64,000 nt of DNA, taken from positions 476,412,008 to 476,476,007 of the forward strand of contig NC_081405.1 of assembly GCF_030272615.1 (NCBI RefSeq), given 5' to 3'. Source of the stretch: Cryptomeria japonica. Lineage: Eukaryota > Streptophyta > Pinopsida > Cupressales > Cupressaceae. Below the pieces are notes generated by a model. The model was not told the DNA's origin. It worked only from the letters and a program-made list of their open reading frames with translations, and ran no database searches. The number at the start of each line of letters is the position of its first letter. Within the stretch, counting starts at the first letter, position 1. Shown in pieces: positions 46,264 to 58,680 of this stretch. The position numbers and the translations under genes were made by a program.

Positions 46264-48482
46264 GGCTGCCTGGTCACCGAGATTCAAGAAGAGCATTCTG
46301 GAATCCATACCCACAAGTTGACTGCTTCTGTCGGTCGTCTTAGAGGCTCGGACAGAATGATCCTGCTCCTGCTCCTGCTCCTGTTCCTGCTGCATCATTC
46401 TGCTTCTGGGAGAAAGAGCCATCGCAGGTACAGAAGAAGAACCAGAGGTTTCCTGCTGCATTGAAATGGAAGTTTCTTCTTCTCGGGACAAGACAAGGGC
46501 GGCAGATTGGAGGAGTTCAAGACAGAGCCTGAGCTTGTTGTGCTTCAGGTGAGAGATGGGCATGGATCCACTTCCTGCAGCTCTGGACAGAAAATCTGAA
46601 GCCAAGGACTGGAGGATATCAAAGGGAGTGGTACCATTGTCTGTTCGGACGTTGGGATTGGCATGGTGGTCTAGGAGAACTGCAACCATGTCTGGATTTA
46701 CCATTTCTGAGGCAATATGTAGAGCTGTTCTTCCTCCAGGACTTGGGTGGTTCACATCTGCTGCTCCTAGTTCTAGCAATGTCTTCACCACTTCTCTGCT
46801 ACAGTTAGCCACAGCATAATGTAATGCCAGGGCTTTGTCTAGGTTTAGCCCTTCACCCATCACCATGAGTCTCACCAGTTCCACATCTGAGGAGTCTAAA
46901 GCTCTCTGCATACGTCGTATATTCTGTTCCTCCATCGAACTGCTGGTGGCCACTTCATTGTTAGGCAATATATGAATATTGGGTCTTCCATAGTTTGAGT
47001 ATTTGAGCCTTATTTCCTGAATTTTGGCCACCACATCCGATGGGAGATGCCTTGCTAGGACCTCAGTGCGTAATCCAGATTTGGCCAAGAGGTGAGAGCA
47101 TGTGTTCCATAGGTACTGCAGATCTTGCTTCCTCGCTATCATCAACACCTTGGTAACATCTTCTATGGATGCCTTTTCCACCATGCTGGCTAGCTGTTTC
47201 TGTGCCAAGGTAAAAAAGCATCTAGATTTAGAATAACAAAAATGGGTTTATCACCTCATATACAGTAAAATTCACTTTCCTTTACTCATCAACTGTTTAT
47301 AAATCATGCACCGCGAAAACCAGCACAATAATGTCTTGAAGAGCAAATCTAATGGGCCATCCTATATCTATATATGGCCCCTCACGACATAAGTGGAATA
47401 AACCAAGCCTGCTTTCTACGATGTGTTATCAGTTCCCTACAATGTTGCTTTCTGTTTTTTGTTGGACCGAATCTTATACCTACATCCTCCAGGCTTATTT
47501 TAACATACTGTACAGAGTTTATGGTCCGGGTTGAACCAACTCCATGTTTTATGCTCTCTGCCTATAGAGGGAAAAACGTTTAGGTCTAGCTAGTTAGTTA
47601 GTGTGATTGAATGATATAAACAAGTTAAAGTTTAGTGTGTTAGTCAAAGTTTGTAATGGATATTCGGACACTGAGGAAAGTATGCGAACCTGTGTGATAA
47701 GAGAGAGCTGGTTGAAGCTTAGAGTGTGCCCTAGAAGCCAAAATCTGTAATAGATCTTCGGACAAAGAGGAAGGTGAATGTGAACATGAGAGCAAGTTGA
47801 AGCTTGCCATGTGCTGTTTAAGTCAAAATCTGTGATAGATCTTCTGAGAAAGAGGAGAGGGTGAATGTGAATCTATGTGATAATAGAGTGCTGGTAGAAG
47901 CTTAGAGTGTGTTGTTTAAGTAAAAATCTTTAGTAAAATTCAGATGAACGATCTTAACAAGTCAAAGCTTAATGTATGCTGTTTAAACCAAAATCTTTAA
48001 TAGATTTTCAGACAAAGAGGAAGAGGAGGGTGAATGCAAACCTGTGTGATAACGGAGAGCTGGTCGACGCCAAAGAAATGAGCCGCAGAGAGCGTATCTA
48101 GGGCAAGGTGAATAGCAGATGTACAATGGGTATGCCAGCATCCTCTCTCGCTGCAGTTAAGCCTTCCTTGGTGCTTCTCTGGGACTATGGACGCCTGCCC
48201 ACTATACAAGAACTGCAAGACCATCATAAATACTTCATACCCAACAACTCCCACAGGAATTACCTGAGAACAAGAACTATCACCTCGCCCACCTTGCTCA
48301 TTCATGGCCTCATTGTTGCAGAAGATCATCCGGAAGAAGGGACTCCGTGCAGCCAGGATACATTTGTGGGCATGCACTTGCCTTCCCTCCACAGTGAAAG
48401 TTACATCACTGAAGGCCTGCCCATTGACAAGCAGATTCAAGTAGTCTAATGAAAGGCTCTTCAATGGATCTTCTGGATTCAT
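46225..48482 (-). CDS. BOP: BLADE-ON-PETIOLE-type BTB/ankyrin transcriptional co-regulator
   Basis: Two exons: 48482-48042 and 47199-46225, joined by an 842-bp intron (donor CAG|GTTTGC, acceptor CACAG|AAA, phase 0) at the position known for BOP genes (after VITQ, before KQLASMVEKAS). The product has 471 residues; Arabidopsis BOP2 has about 490. Residues about 22-105 form the BTB/POZ domain (FSDVTFTVEGRQVHAHKCILAARS). C110, C115, H117 and C120 form the zinc-binding motif of the NPR1/BOP family. Residues about 244-350 form the ankyrin repeats (LALHYAVANCSREVVKTLL, LHIASEMVNPDMVAVLLDHH). A C-terminal helix (NKLRLCLELLQSAALVLSREE) and a variable Glu/Gln tail follow. Known relatives act in nucleus and cytoplasm, partner TGA bZIP factors and CUL3 ligases, and shape leaf, organ-boundary and abscission development. 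ATG at 48482 is preferred to the in-frame GTG at 48491. Both exons are intact. Confidence 0.95.
47605..48041 (-). repeat. Degenerate tandem repeats in the BOP intron, including donor-site copies
   Basis: About five diverged units of 85-100 bp fill this half of the intron. Common phrases are (plus strand) CAAAGCTTA.TGTATGCTGTTTAA, AAAATCT.TAATAGATCTTC, GACAAAGAGGAAG and GTGAATG.GAACCTGTGTGATAA. The outermost unit runs into exon 1, so the last codons of exon 1 and the 5' splice site have imperfect copies in the intron (best at about 47688-47715). Confidence 0.8.
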
Positions 48483-49408
48483 CAGGTTCACTTTCCTTTT
48501 CTTTTACCCAATGGATTATCTTATTCCGAATCCAAATGATTCACCCTTCATGCCCACTCTCAGGAAATTTCTCCTTTCTCATATACCAAAATGCCTGAGT
48601 TTCTTCCCCAAGAAGAAGATGTGGACTGTTCCCTCCACCACTGAGATGAGTCAACCAGTGTCTTTTGCAACCACACAAGCTCAATTGCCTGCCTGCCTGC
48701 TTGCCTGCCTAAAGCCAGGCAAACGCTTAGAATTCTTGTCAAATGGTTGAGATGAGAGGTGTAGAGTTTAAAGAACCGTTGACTGGGCTGGGCGGGGCGG
48801 CCCCTCTAACACTACACTCCATTATCTCTCACGCACTCTTCTTTCCTACGACGCAGACATCTGCCATGCCCTACTCTACGGGACTAGGAAACAAACGGGT
48901 AAAAAGAGTAAAGCCGACCTAAACTGTAAAGTGCGCAGAACACTCTCAATGCCCACGAAATATCTTTCATTTGGGGGACAAGAGGATCCCAAGGAAATCA
49001 TCTCTTTTATTGAATTAGGTCCATGCATACTTGTCATGGCATCCGAGGATATTGGAATGCACTTATCAATGGACAACTGAAGTTGCTAACATTTGATTAA
49101 CCTTCTTTACAAGTTGTTCTCTTTTCCTTGGAAAAAAAACAGGTCAAGCTTTAATTACAAATACGAAAAAAAAAAATTGATTAGTTGAGAGGGTCCGAAA
49201 ACTTTACATAATAGTCTTATAGGCGGAGAAGAGGGATCTCACAAGTAGTGAAATTACCAAAACCCAAAAACAACAAGACTCTTTTTTGAAAGAAAGACAA
49301 ACTGGAACAACGATCAAGTGGGAATAGGGGACCCGACCCTAGACACGATTTTTTATTCTCATACTTGAGGGGTTTAGGAAGGAACCCCTTAAACTGCAAC
49401 AAGCAAAG
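48483..49408 (-). promoter_or_regulatory. BOP upstream region
   Basis: The 0.9 kb upstream of the BOP start has no gene-like frame. It contains a small CCTG/CTGC repeat near 48690-48712 and a GC-rich box (GGGCGGGGCGGCCCC) near 48790. No TATA box at a convincing distance was seen. The far end (49130-49400) has an A-rich run and leads into the decayed gypsy element. Confidence 0.4.
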
Positions 49409-52190
49409 TCAAGGAAAGAAAAGACAAACAATGATTTTTGAAAGGCTCCCCAAAACCTTAGCTAGAATATCATCAACATAATCGTCCAAGATTTTATGCA
49501 TATAGTCATGAAAGATAAAAGCCATTGCATATTGATTGGTGGCATCAATGTTCTTTAATCCAAAAGGCATTACAACCCAACAAAACATACCCCAAGGAGT
49601 TGTGGAAGCAATCTTATATTGATCTTGAGGGTTAATGAAGATTTGATTGTATCCAGAAAAGCCATCCATAAAGGATAATAAAGCATGACCAACAACGGAA
49701 TCAACTATCATATGAATGTTTAGAAGAGGAAAATCATTTTCACGGAAGCCTTATTGAGATCTCAAAAATTAGTGCACATTTGAATCTTATTATCTAGTTT
49801 AGCAATGACAACGATGTTCAAAATCCAAGGAGAGTAATCAAAATCCAATAGTTTTTCTATTTTAGCTTTAAACAACAACACTATCTTGGGATTCATTTTT
49901 CTAATCTTTTTCTTAATAGGCTTAGCATCGAGGATTAATGTAATGTTATGAGTCATAATCTTAGGATCAATGCCAATCATGTCTAAATAATTCCAAGCAA
50001 ATATTTTAGGATATTCGTGTAACATCCATCAACTAAGGAAATTCACGAATCTCTCTTCATTATCATTTGTATTTCAACATATTTCCCAAAGTATGCTTCC
50101 GCATTCAAACAATAAGGAAATCCATGATTATGATGTTAATGAGGAATATTATCATAAACTCCTAAGAACTTAGCTAAGGAATCATCTATAGAAAAGGTGT
50201 CAAGGGAAAGCGACCTAGAATCATAAATAATTAGTTGAGGATGCACTAGACGAAGAGATTTAGGAGAAATGATTACATTCACATTGAGAGATGGATTTTT
50301 AGATGCTTTGGTGGGCTTCAAGGGATTATCCCCAAGTCCAAAAGATGTTTCATGAAGATGGTTTTCTATTGGAACTTTGATCCATTGTTCATTTGTGCCA
50401 CAACCATTGCCTTTATATCCATGTTTAGCTAGGATGTGAGAACCAAAACCATAGAGGGATACCATATTAGAAAGACAAGGTGGAGCCTCGTATGTCTCAA
50501 TGTCATAAGTGGATGAAGTAGAAGAACAAGTATGCAAATTTTAAGTAGCCACAAGATTGTTACTAAGTTGTTTAGGCAAAGTTGATTGCTTCTTAGATTC
50601 CATCATATCATCATCCTTTTTAGTCTTAAGCTCTATTGCAGGGACTTTATATACTCCCACAAAAGAAGGTGTAAAATCTAAGGACCCCCAATTGTCTTCT
50701 AAGAGTACCTCTTTAGATGAAGAAGTATCTTCAGAAGGAGATGGTGTTTCAACTTGAAGAGGAGAAGAAATAAAAGAATGTAAAGGAGATTTAGGACTAG
50801 ATGAAATTGGCAAGAAAGCTTGTAAATTAATGTTGACATGCAAAGTATACATCTTGTTTTCATATATGAATTTGACTTGGCGATGAAGAGTTGAAGGAAC
50901 AACTTGCAAATCATGAATCCAAGGTTGTTCTAGGAGAGGATTATAAGTGAGATTATCGGGCATGACTTGGATAGGTGTAGGCAAAATAACAAGTCCTACC
51001 TTAATAGGCAAGGTTATAGACCTAAGTATGCTCTAGGACCATTATCAAATCCACAAATAGAAAGAGATTCGGGTTGAATAAGAGAAGTGTCCACATTAAT
51101 CTTAAGCAACAAATCAATCCTAAAAATATTAAGGCTAGATCCATTGTCCACTAAGTTTCATCTCATAGTATTATCATTAATAAGGAAAACAATCGTAAGA
51201 GGATCATATTGATTTTGAATCTCTTTAGGAAGTAACTCATTTTGAGAAAATACAATTTTAACTTTAGGTTCCTTCATAGAATCAATCAAGGAAGATATAT
51301 TACTAGGTGTCACAATAGGTGAAACATCTAACTTCTTTAAGGCATCTTTGAATAGTCCATGATGTATAGATGAAGTCTGAATCAAGTGGCTTTAAGTTGT
51401 TCAATGAGGTCATACTCCTTACCAGGATGTTGTGAGAGATGAGGTGTTGGTGGAAGCATTGGTTGAGAAATAGGAAGAGAAGAAGGAATAATTGGAGTAG
51501 TAGGTTACTTATTGTTTCTTGTGTTATATGTGTGGGCAACCGCATTGTAACTCTCTTGGGTGATTTGTTTGGCATATTCATAAGGACTTTTAGTAACATA
51601 ACCTCCTTTCACAATAATGACCAGTTTATTAGGAGTGTATAAAGTATCATGATTATAACCACCTTGAACCATAATAACTAGTTTACTAAGAGGTTAAGAG
51701 GTTTGAGTTCTACCACCCTTAACAACAACCATAGGCTTGTTAGGTGTTTGGAAATTTGGTTCATATCCATTCACATTTGTCAAGTTGATCAATCGTTTAC
51801 ATATGGATGCTTTAGGATTGTTTGAGGAAGATTTCTAGTAGAGTTGAAATCATTAAGAACATCATTTAACCTAGAAAAATCATCACTACTAAAGGGTTAA
51901 TTGTTAGATCGAGGAGGTAAATCTTCATAAAGAGGATTCTCATACACCATCATGTTATTGCATTTTGAAGATTTAGAGGATGATCTAGTAAGAATGACAT
52001 CATCAAAAGTGTCATCCATCTTATCCAAATTACCACTACTAAATGTCACAGTGATTATGTTGATCAATTTTTGACAAAAGGAGGGTTTAGAAGGCTTCTA
52101 GGATAAAGGAAATCATCAAGAGCCTCATAAATCTCTTCCCTACTACATGTCTCCTCGAATGGGTAACCATCATAAGCAAAGGGATTACCA
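49409..52190 (-). pseudogene. Decayed Ty3/gypsy polyprotein (gag-protease-RT, truncated)
   Basis: In minus order: a Gag-like fragment near 52190-51860 (NPFAYDGYPFEE), spacer frames with many stops, a protease/spacer fragment (51011-50541, LEQPWIHDLQVVPSTLHRQVKF), the RT lead-in (50025-49762, FAWNYLDMIGIDPKI, then KIEKLLDF and CTNF) and RT core (49711-49409, LLSFMDGFSGYNQI, MPFGLKNIDATNQ, YVDDIL). These strings are typical of the plant Tat-like gypsy lineages, from memory. The sequence breaks just after YVDDIL; the rest of RT, RNase H and integrase are missing, and no LTRs were found. At least four frames are used, so it is old. Confidence 0.85.
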
Positions 52191-52880
52191 CAAGTATGAA
52201 AGCCTTGTAAATAAAAATCTGAAATTATTGAAAAGAAATACTAACTTTTGCAATAAAAGAAAATAATCTAATGTAAAAATGCATATAAATCTAAACACGC
52301 ACAATGCATAAAATAAGATTTTTTTTATTTTTTTATTCTTATTATTATTTTGAAAATGCAATGAACATACAAATCAAAAAATGTGATACACCCCTCTTCA
52401 TTTTTGAAAATGATTATTATGCTTTGTTTTGGTTAATCAATGACATTGTTTATCTTCTATGAATGAAGTTGCTATCTAAAAGAGAATGATTAATGAAGTT
52501 ATTTAGTTAGCAGTATAGTATGAAATTGGCAAAATGGTTAAGATGTGACTAGCTGACTTTTCTTGTGACCTAGTGTTTGTAGGAATAACAACACCCATAG
52601 TAGGGAGGGAGAGCATTATCAAGGAGAGGGATGCATATATTGGAAAAGAACATTGTCGTTGAGTCTTGGGTCCAAAAATCCAGATGTATGCCTTGAGTAT
52701 CACAACCTTGGTTGAGTAAGGTCTATTCCATTTTCTTGTTGATGTTGACCTGGAGTCTTCTTGTCACCCTAGCACACTCGAGTGGTCTACCATCCCTGGT
52801 TTAAATCTATATCTTGATGTTGAGCATTATTGTTTATTTTGTCTCTTCCTTATTATGTTCAGGCATATAGTTGTGTGCCT
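52191..52880. other. No gene; upstream remnant of the gypsy element or intergenic
   Basis: AT-rich, with a T-run and a decayed look. No LTR end or PBS was identified. Confidence 0.4.
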
Positions 52881-52885
52881 ACATA

Positions 52886-53065
52886 TGTATGTATGTATGT
52901 ATGCATGTATGCTATGCATGTATGTATGTATGTATGCATGTATGTATGTATGTATGTATGCATGTATGTATGCATGTATGTATGTATATATGTATGTACA
53001 TACATACATACATACATGCATACATACATACATACACACACATATGCATATGCATACACATACGC

Positions 53066-53146
<81 letters not shown>

Positions 53147-53308
53147 TAGACACATATAAACATATATACACATGCACACACACATATATATACACATACA
53201 CACACACACATACATACATACATACATACATACATACATAAATATGTATGTATGTATGTGTGTGTGTGTATGTATTTATTTTTGTATGTATATATGTGTA
53301 TATGTGTG

Positions 53309-53343
<35 letters not shown>

Positions 53344-53480
53344 CACACACACACACATTTAAATATACACACACGTATATATACACATATATACATATAT
53401 ACATATATATAGACATATATGTATACATACATGCATACATAAATACATTTATACATACATACATACATACATACATAAAT
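52886..53480. repeat. Compound microsatellite with alternating orientation
   Basis: ATGT-rich to about 52998, then ACAT-rich, then (ACACAT)n to about 53145, mixed CA/TA to 53240, GTAT/TG-rich to 53340, then CA-rich and ATAC/ATAT-rich to 53480. Strand polarity flips near 52998, 53240 and 53341, making palindromic centres. All CVCV/HTHT-type frames here are artefacts. Confidence 0.95.
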
Positions 53481-53487
53481 TCTTGAT

Positions 53488-54212
53488 TGTTCCAGATAAT
53501 TGAGAGGGGGTGAATCAGTTATTTATTAAATTTTTTTTCATTTTTCACATAAACAGATTAGACAAATATTGATTTCAGATAGCATAACCATGAATAAATG
53601 ATATCATGAAAAGAACACACACAAGAGACACCAGATATGATGTGGAAACCCCAAGAAGGGAAAAACCACGAAAAATGTTAGTTCTCAAAATAAAAACACT
53701 TGTTAGGGTGAAATTGATTAAGTTGATTTTTACAAGATGGATCACTACCAGAATTGCTCACTGCAGGTGGGCTCATTGCCCGGTTAAAACCACCAAAAAA
53801 AAAGGGGGGTTCACTTCCCAGAGGAAGAAATAAATAATGCACCACAAGAGACACAACTGCCACTTTGCTGCAATGCCAGAAGAAACCTTAGGCTCACTAC
53901 CATCAGTACCAAACAACACTAGCAAACAACCACACTGATTAACCACTTCATATTGCAAGAGATAGATCTTCCCTTTATAATCAACTTACTTTTTCTAAAA
54001 CCTTCTTTTGCTCTTTTTAATTACAAGTGATCTTTATATATTACATTGATCTCCAAAATATATTATACAAGTTGGCCAAGGAGATAAAGAAACATAATTT
54101 AAAATAGGTCTCCACTAAGCATTCATGTGGGGGAAAGGAATGAAAATTAGACCACACCACAATGCAACAACACATTATCAAATTCCACAATCACTAAACC
54201 AAAAGATAGAAC
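53488..54212 (-). mobile_element. Remnant of an older copia-type LTR
   Basis: The lower end (TGTTCCAGATAATTGAGAGG) aligns with the end of the neighbouring copia LTR (TGTTAGGATAAC... ATAATTGAGAGG). It is followed by a terminal hairpin-like arm TCAGTTATTT (53515-53524) and GGAAACCC.AAGAAGGGAAAAACCAC as in the related LTRs. The upper part is lost at the junction with the copia element at 54213. Confidence 0.6.
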
Positions 54213-55315
54213 TGTTAGGATAACCGACAAATAATTGAGAGGGAGGGGGGTTAATTAGTTGTCAATAGATTATATTAATCAAACCACTTTATAACCTTTA
54301 ACCGAAGCACATAAACATTGAATACCAGAATAGCAGAAATAGATACCGATAAGCAATAAAACTTAAGAATGAAACAGAGAATTAACACAATGCAGCCATA
54401 CTACATAACACCATGATTTGTATGTGGAAAACTCAATAAAGGGAAAAACCATGGTGGGAAGCCTACCCATAGTTAGATGATACTTCTGCAAAAAGTATGT
54501 GGTACAATAAGGGGCATGCACATGCAGGAAGGCACACTATCTAGAGTGTACTCCTCATTACAAAGGAGTCTCACTGACTACAGAGAGGTTATAACCACCT
54601 CAAGATAATTGGACAACAATCTAGAAGAATGAACTGCCAAAGATAGCATCTACCATGTATGATTATAGTCTCGGTTAAGCTCAATACCGAAGGCCTTTGA
54701 CCTCTTATTCAAACCCAATTTGATCACCTATGATCGACCAAATCTCCTTCGCATATAATATTTCATTCCACGACCACGACACACATTTCACCACCATGAT
54801 CTACAATGAGATATTACATCAATTTATACAAACCCTAAGGCCTAAACCAATTATGTCGGCCACCTAAAAGATATTACAATAAGATCATTACATAGATCCA
54901 TATTACAATGATATGCCATGTCAGCTTAAGACTAAAACAACATTAACCAATCCATAAAACATCCCGGTAATGTGTAGAGAACACATTAACATGATACCAG
55001 TCCATAACCTAGATAGGTACCATACCTAATCTGGGTCCACCACACTAAAGCGAAGTCTCCAATCAGTTGAGGCACGATCAAGCATCACCTTCTGCATCTT
55101 GAATTGCATCTAGAAGCTGCACCAACATCACTTGCATTCTGTCAAAGATTCTCAGTGAAAGCTCTACCGGTAAAACCTTAAACCCTTACCGGTAACACAC
55201 GATCTTCTACTGGTAACCAAAACCTATCTTCCGGTAACCAACCATAACAGATAGTGTTGACATCAATGAAAAAATATTAATGCAACACATAATCAATTCC
55301 TCCATATTGCCAACA
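54213..55315 (-). repeat. 3' LTR of the copia element
   Basis: 1103 bp; pairs with 59820-60887. Terminal hairpin GACAAATAATT (54226-54236) / AATTAGTTGTC (54253-54263) with one mismatch around a G-run (C-run on the element strand). Confidence 0.9.
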
Positions 55316-55327
55316 ATCTCCCCCTTT
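55316..55327 (-). other. Polypurine tract of the copia element
   Basis: On the minus strand AAAGGGGGAGAT abuts the LTR start TGTTGGCAA. Confidence 0.8.
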
Positions 55328-55650
55328 GGCATTGATGGCAACACTAGATGTGAAAAAGAAAACATCTAAGTGCCAAGAAGTGCCAAACATTTCTCATAGA
55401 AGATATAACAATGAAAAAATGAAAAATCCCAGCAACTCCCCCTGAGGAGTGCAGTCCAATTTGAAACTGATCTGAATTTTTCACATATAACTCTTCCCCT
55501 TTGACATCAATGCCAAAGATATGACATAGATGTCAAAATTATGTGAACCTCAAAGTTGACTACTCCCCCTAAGTAGTAGCACCACTACATCAACCTAGAG
55601 AAAATGATAAAGTTGATGATGCATATCGGACTGATGGTCTACTCCATCAA

Positions 55651-57157
55651 TTAAGTTTTTGCCAAAGGGGTAGATACCCCTGAACTATCTCTTAAATACT
55701 CAAATGACTCCTTAGATAGCAGTTTAGTGAATATATATGCAATCTGCTCTTTACTGTTCACATAAACAAATTTGACTTCCTTTTCTTCCACCTTGTCCTT
55801 CAGAAAGCTATATTTTATTGATATGTGTTTAGTCTTAGAGTGAAATACTAGATTCTTAGACATGTCAATAACTGCAAAGTTATCATAATAGATAACTACC
55901 GGTTCACTACAATTTACCTTGATATCCTTCAACATTGTCTTCATCCATAAGACTTGAGTGCAATTAGTTGTTGGTGCAACATATTCAGCTTCTGCAGTAG
56001 ATAAAGAAATGCATGACTATTTTTTGCTGATCCATGAAACCAATTTCTTTCCAAGAAAGAAAGCTCCACCAGAAGTGCTCTTCTTGTCATCAGTATCTCT
56101 TGCCCAATCGAAATTTGTATATACACATAAAGTGAAGTCATTATCTCTAGAATACCATAAGCCATATTATGTTGTTCCTTGCAAATACCGGAATATCCTC
56201 TTTATTGCACATTCATGATTTTTTTAGGATTATTTTGATATATTGAAACAATACTTGCTGCATTTATAATATTTGGTCTAGTTTGAGTTAGATATAACAA
56301 GCCACCAATCATAGACTTATACCTTATCGGATTTACTGGTGTAGATGTATCTTTGATAGATAATTTCTCACTTGTCACCATAGGAGTACTTATCGGTTTG
56401 GAATTATCCATACAAAAATTCTTCAACAATTCCCTTAGATACTTAGTTTTATAGATAAAGATGTAGTTTTAGAGAATTCCATGCACAATTTATCTTCTCC
56501 TCCAAAAATGATATCATCAACAAATACTTCAATAATCAAAATATCATCATCAGTGATCTTATAATATAGATTACTATCAACACTGCCTTTAGTAAAACCA
56601 AGCTTCAAAAGATATTTATCCAACCTTGCATACCAAGCTCTAGGAGCTTGTTTTAAACCATATAAAGCTTTCCTTAATCTGCAAACCATATATTTATCAC
56701 CTGTTAGTGAAAATACATCATTTTTCTCAATGTATACCTCTTCCTCAAGTTCACCATTCAAAAATGCACATTTAATATCCATTTGATAGACCTTATAGTT
56801 CTTATAAGATGCATAGGCAAGAAATAGTCTAATAGCTTCAATTCTAGCTACAGGTGCAAATGTCTCACCATAATCAATTGCTTCCATTTGAGAATATCCT
56901 TTACATACCAATCTATCCTTGTTTCTTACAACTTGACCATCCTCATTTATTTTATTCCTAAAGACCCTTTTAGTTCCAATAACATTCTTATTTTTACGTC
57001 GGGGAGCTAAAGTCCAAGTCTCATTCTTTTCTATCTGATCTAATTCATCTTCCATATTCTTTAACCAATGTTTATCTTTACAATCTTCAATAATAGATGT
57101 TGGTTCAATTTGAGAAATAAGACACACCTCTTCATTTTCCAGTCTTCTTCTTGTCAT
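55651..57157 (-). pseudogene. copia reverse transcriptase and RNase H
   Basis: RT (57157-56435) shows WTLAPRRKNKNVIGTK, the fixed RLVCKGYSQ...DYGETFAPVARIEAIR block, YQMDIKCAFLNGELEEEVYI, LYGLKQAPRAWY and VFVDDIIFG, all typical of Ty1/copia. A frameshift near 56435 precedes the connection/RNase H part (56429-56202, TPMVTSEKLS and GGLLYLTQTRPNI; 56165-55941; 55944-55651, VIYYDNFAVI, KTKHISIKYSFLKDKVEE, YIFTKLLSKESFEYLRD). RT shares its frame with the distal integrase but is separated by a stop. Confidence 0.92.
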
Positions 57158-57271
57158 AACTCCCTTGTTCCTATCTCCAAAGTTTTGATCTTCAGAATGA
57201 TGTAGCCTTACATACCTTGGTGTCTTCTGAACTTCAGGTTCACTATTCTGATCATCAGTGACAGTTGAATT

Positions 57272-58680
57272 TTATGACTGTATTGGTGTAAATGTTTCAG
57301 TGTCTTGTATTGGTAGAGGCATTGTTAGTTCAGTTATGATCATTTCCACTATCGGTTCCCTGTTATATGATATAGATTGTTTTATGTATTGCTCATCCAC
57401 TTTCACATTAGCCCTCTCCACAATTTTTTGCAATGTTTTGTTATAACATCTATATGCTTTGCTTTGAATTGGATATCCAAGAAATATCCCTTCATCACAT
57501 CTGGGATCAAACTTCCCAATCAAATCATCCCTTTTGATATAACATTTACTTCCAAAAATTCTGAAATATTTAATAGTAGGTGTATGTCTAAACCATAATT
57601 TATAAGGGGTCTTACCGGTTTCACCTTTGATGTGAACTTTGTTGAATGTGTAGATTGTTGTACTCATTACTTCTCTCCAGTAGATGTGAGGCAATTTGGC
57701 TTCCATCATCATAGTTCTTGTTGGATCCAAAATGGTTCTATTCTTTCTTTCCACTACTCCATTCTGTTGAGGAGTCCTAGGTGTAGATAATTGTCTCCTA
57801 ATTCCATTTGTCTCACAATAACTATTAAATTCATGAGAAGTGAACTCACCACCTTGATCTGATCTCAAACATTTGCTTTTAATCCAGTTTCTGGTTCTAC
57901 CTTTTCTTTAAAGATCTTGATTTTTTCAAAGGCTTTAGACTTCTCCCTAAGAAAAGTCACCCACATCATCCTAGAATAGTCATCAATAATCAGCATGAAA
58001 TACCTATCACCTTGAAATCTTCTAGTCCTTGTTGGACCACATAAGTCAATGAGAATCAAATCAAATACATCATTAGATTTATCATGTATGCTCGTAAAAG
58101 AAGTTCTAACTTTCTTTCCCAATTGACATTCCTTACATACCGGATTATGAGGCTTCATAATCTTAGGTATATCTCTAACTGCCTTTGTTAAACTGATCTT
58201 GACAATACAATCAAAATTAACATGACACAACCTCGTATTCCATAACCAACTCTTATTAGTATGAGAAATCAAACATGTCTTATTACCAGTGTTCAAGTGA
58301 AAGATATTACCTCTAGTCTGAGTACTGGTTGCAATCTCCAAACTAGTTATGCTAATGATTTTGCATTTTCTATCTTTAAACTAAAGCTGGAAACCCTTGT
58401 CCACCAATTGACCAACACTTAAAAGATTATGCTTTAAACCTTCTACATAATAGACATTATTAGTATTATGCTTGCCATCCAAAGAAATAATACCTCTACC
58501 TTTAATCATACATGCTTTGTCATCTCCAAATTTGACTTGACTGCCATTGTATTCTTCCAGGGACAAAAAATTTCTTTTATCTCTAGTCAAATGATGTGAG
58601 CATCCACTATCAATCATCTTTGTCTTGAACTTTTGCTTCCAGGGCCTTTTCTTCATTCTTGATAGCTGATTCTGGTTCAT
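57272..58680 (-). pseudogene. copia protease and integrase
   Basis: Protease: MIDSGCSHHLTRDKRNFLSL (about 58620) with the active-site DSG. A stop at about 58381 follows. The zinc-binding pre-integrase part is at 58341 onwards (LWNTRLCHVNFD, CKECQLGKK). Integrase core: first Asp in LILIDLCGP, second in RSDQGGEFTS (57865), Glu in TPQQNGVVERKNRT. A frameshift lies between the first and second catalytic Asp (57868). Each missing piece is a small change, so the coding order is clear even though no frame is intact. Confidence 0.9.

Noticed and set aside
52827..53476. Long Cys/Val/Tyr and His/Thr ORFs
   Set aside because: Artefacts of tetranucleotide and CA/TG microsatellite DNA.
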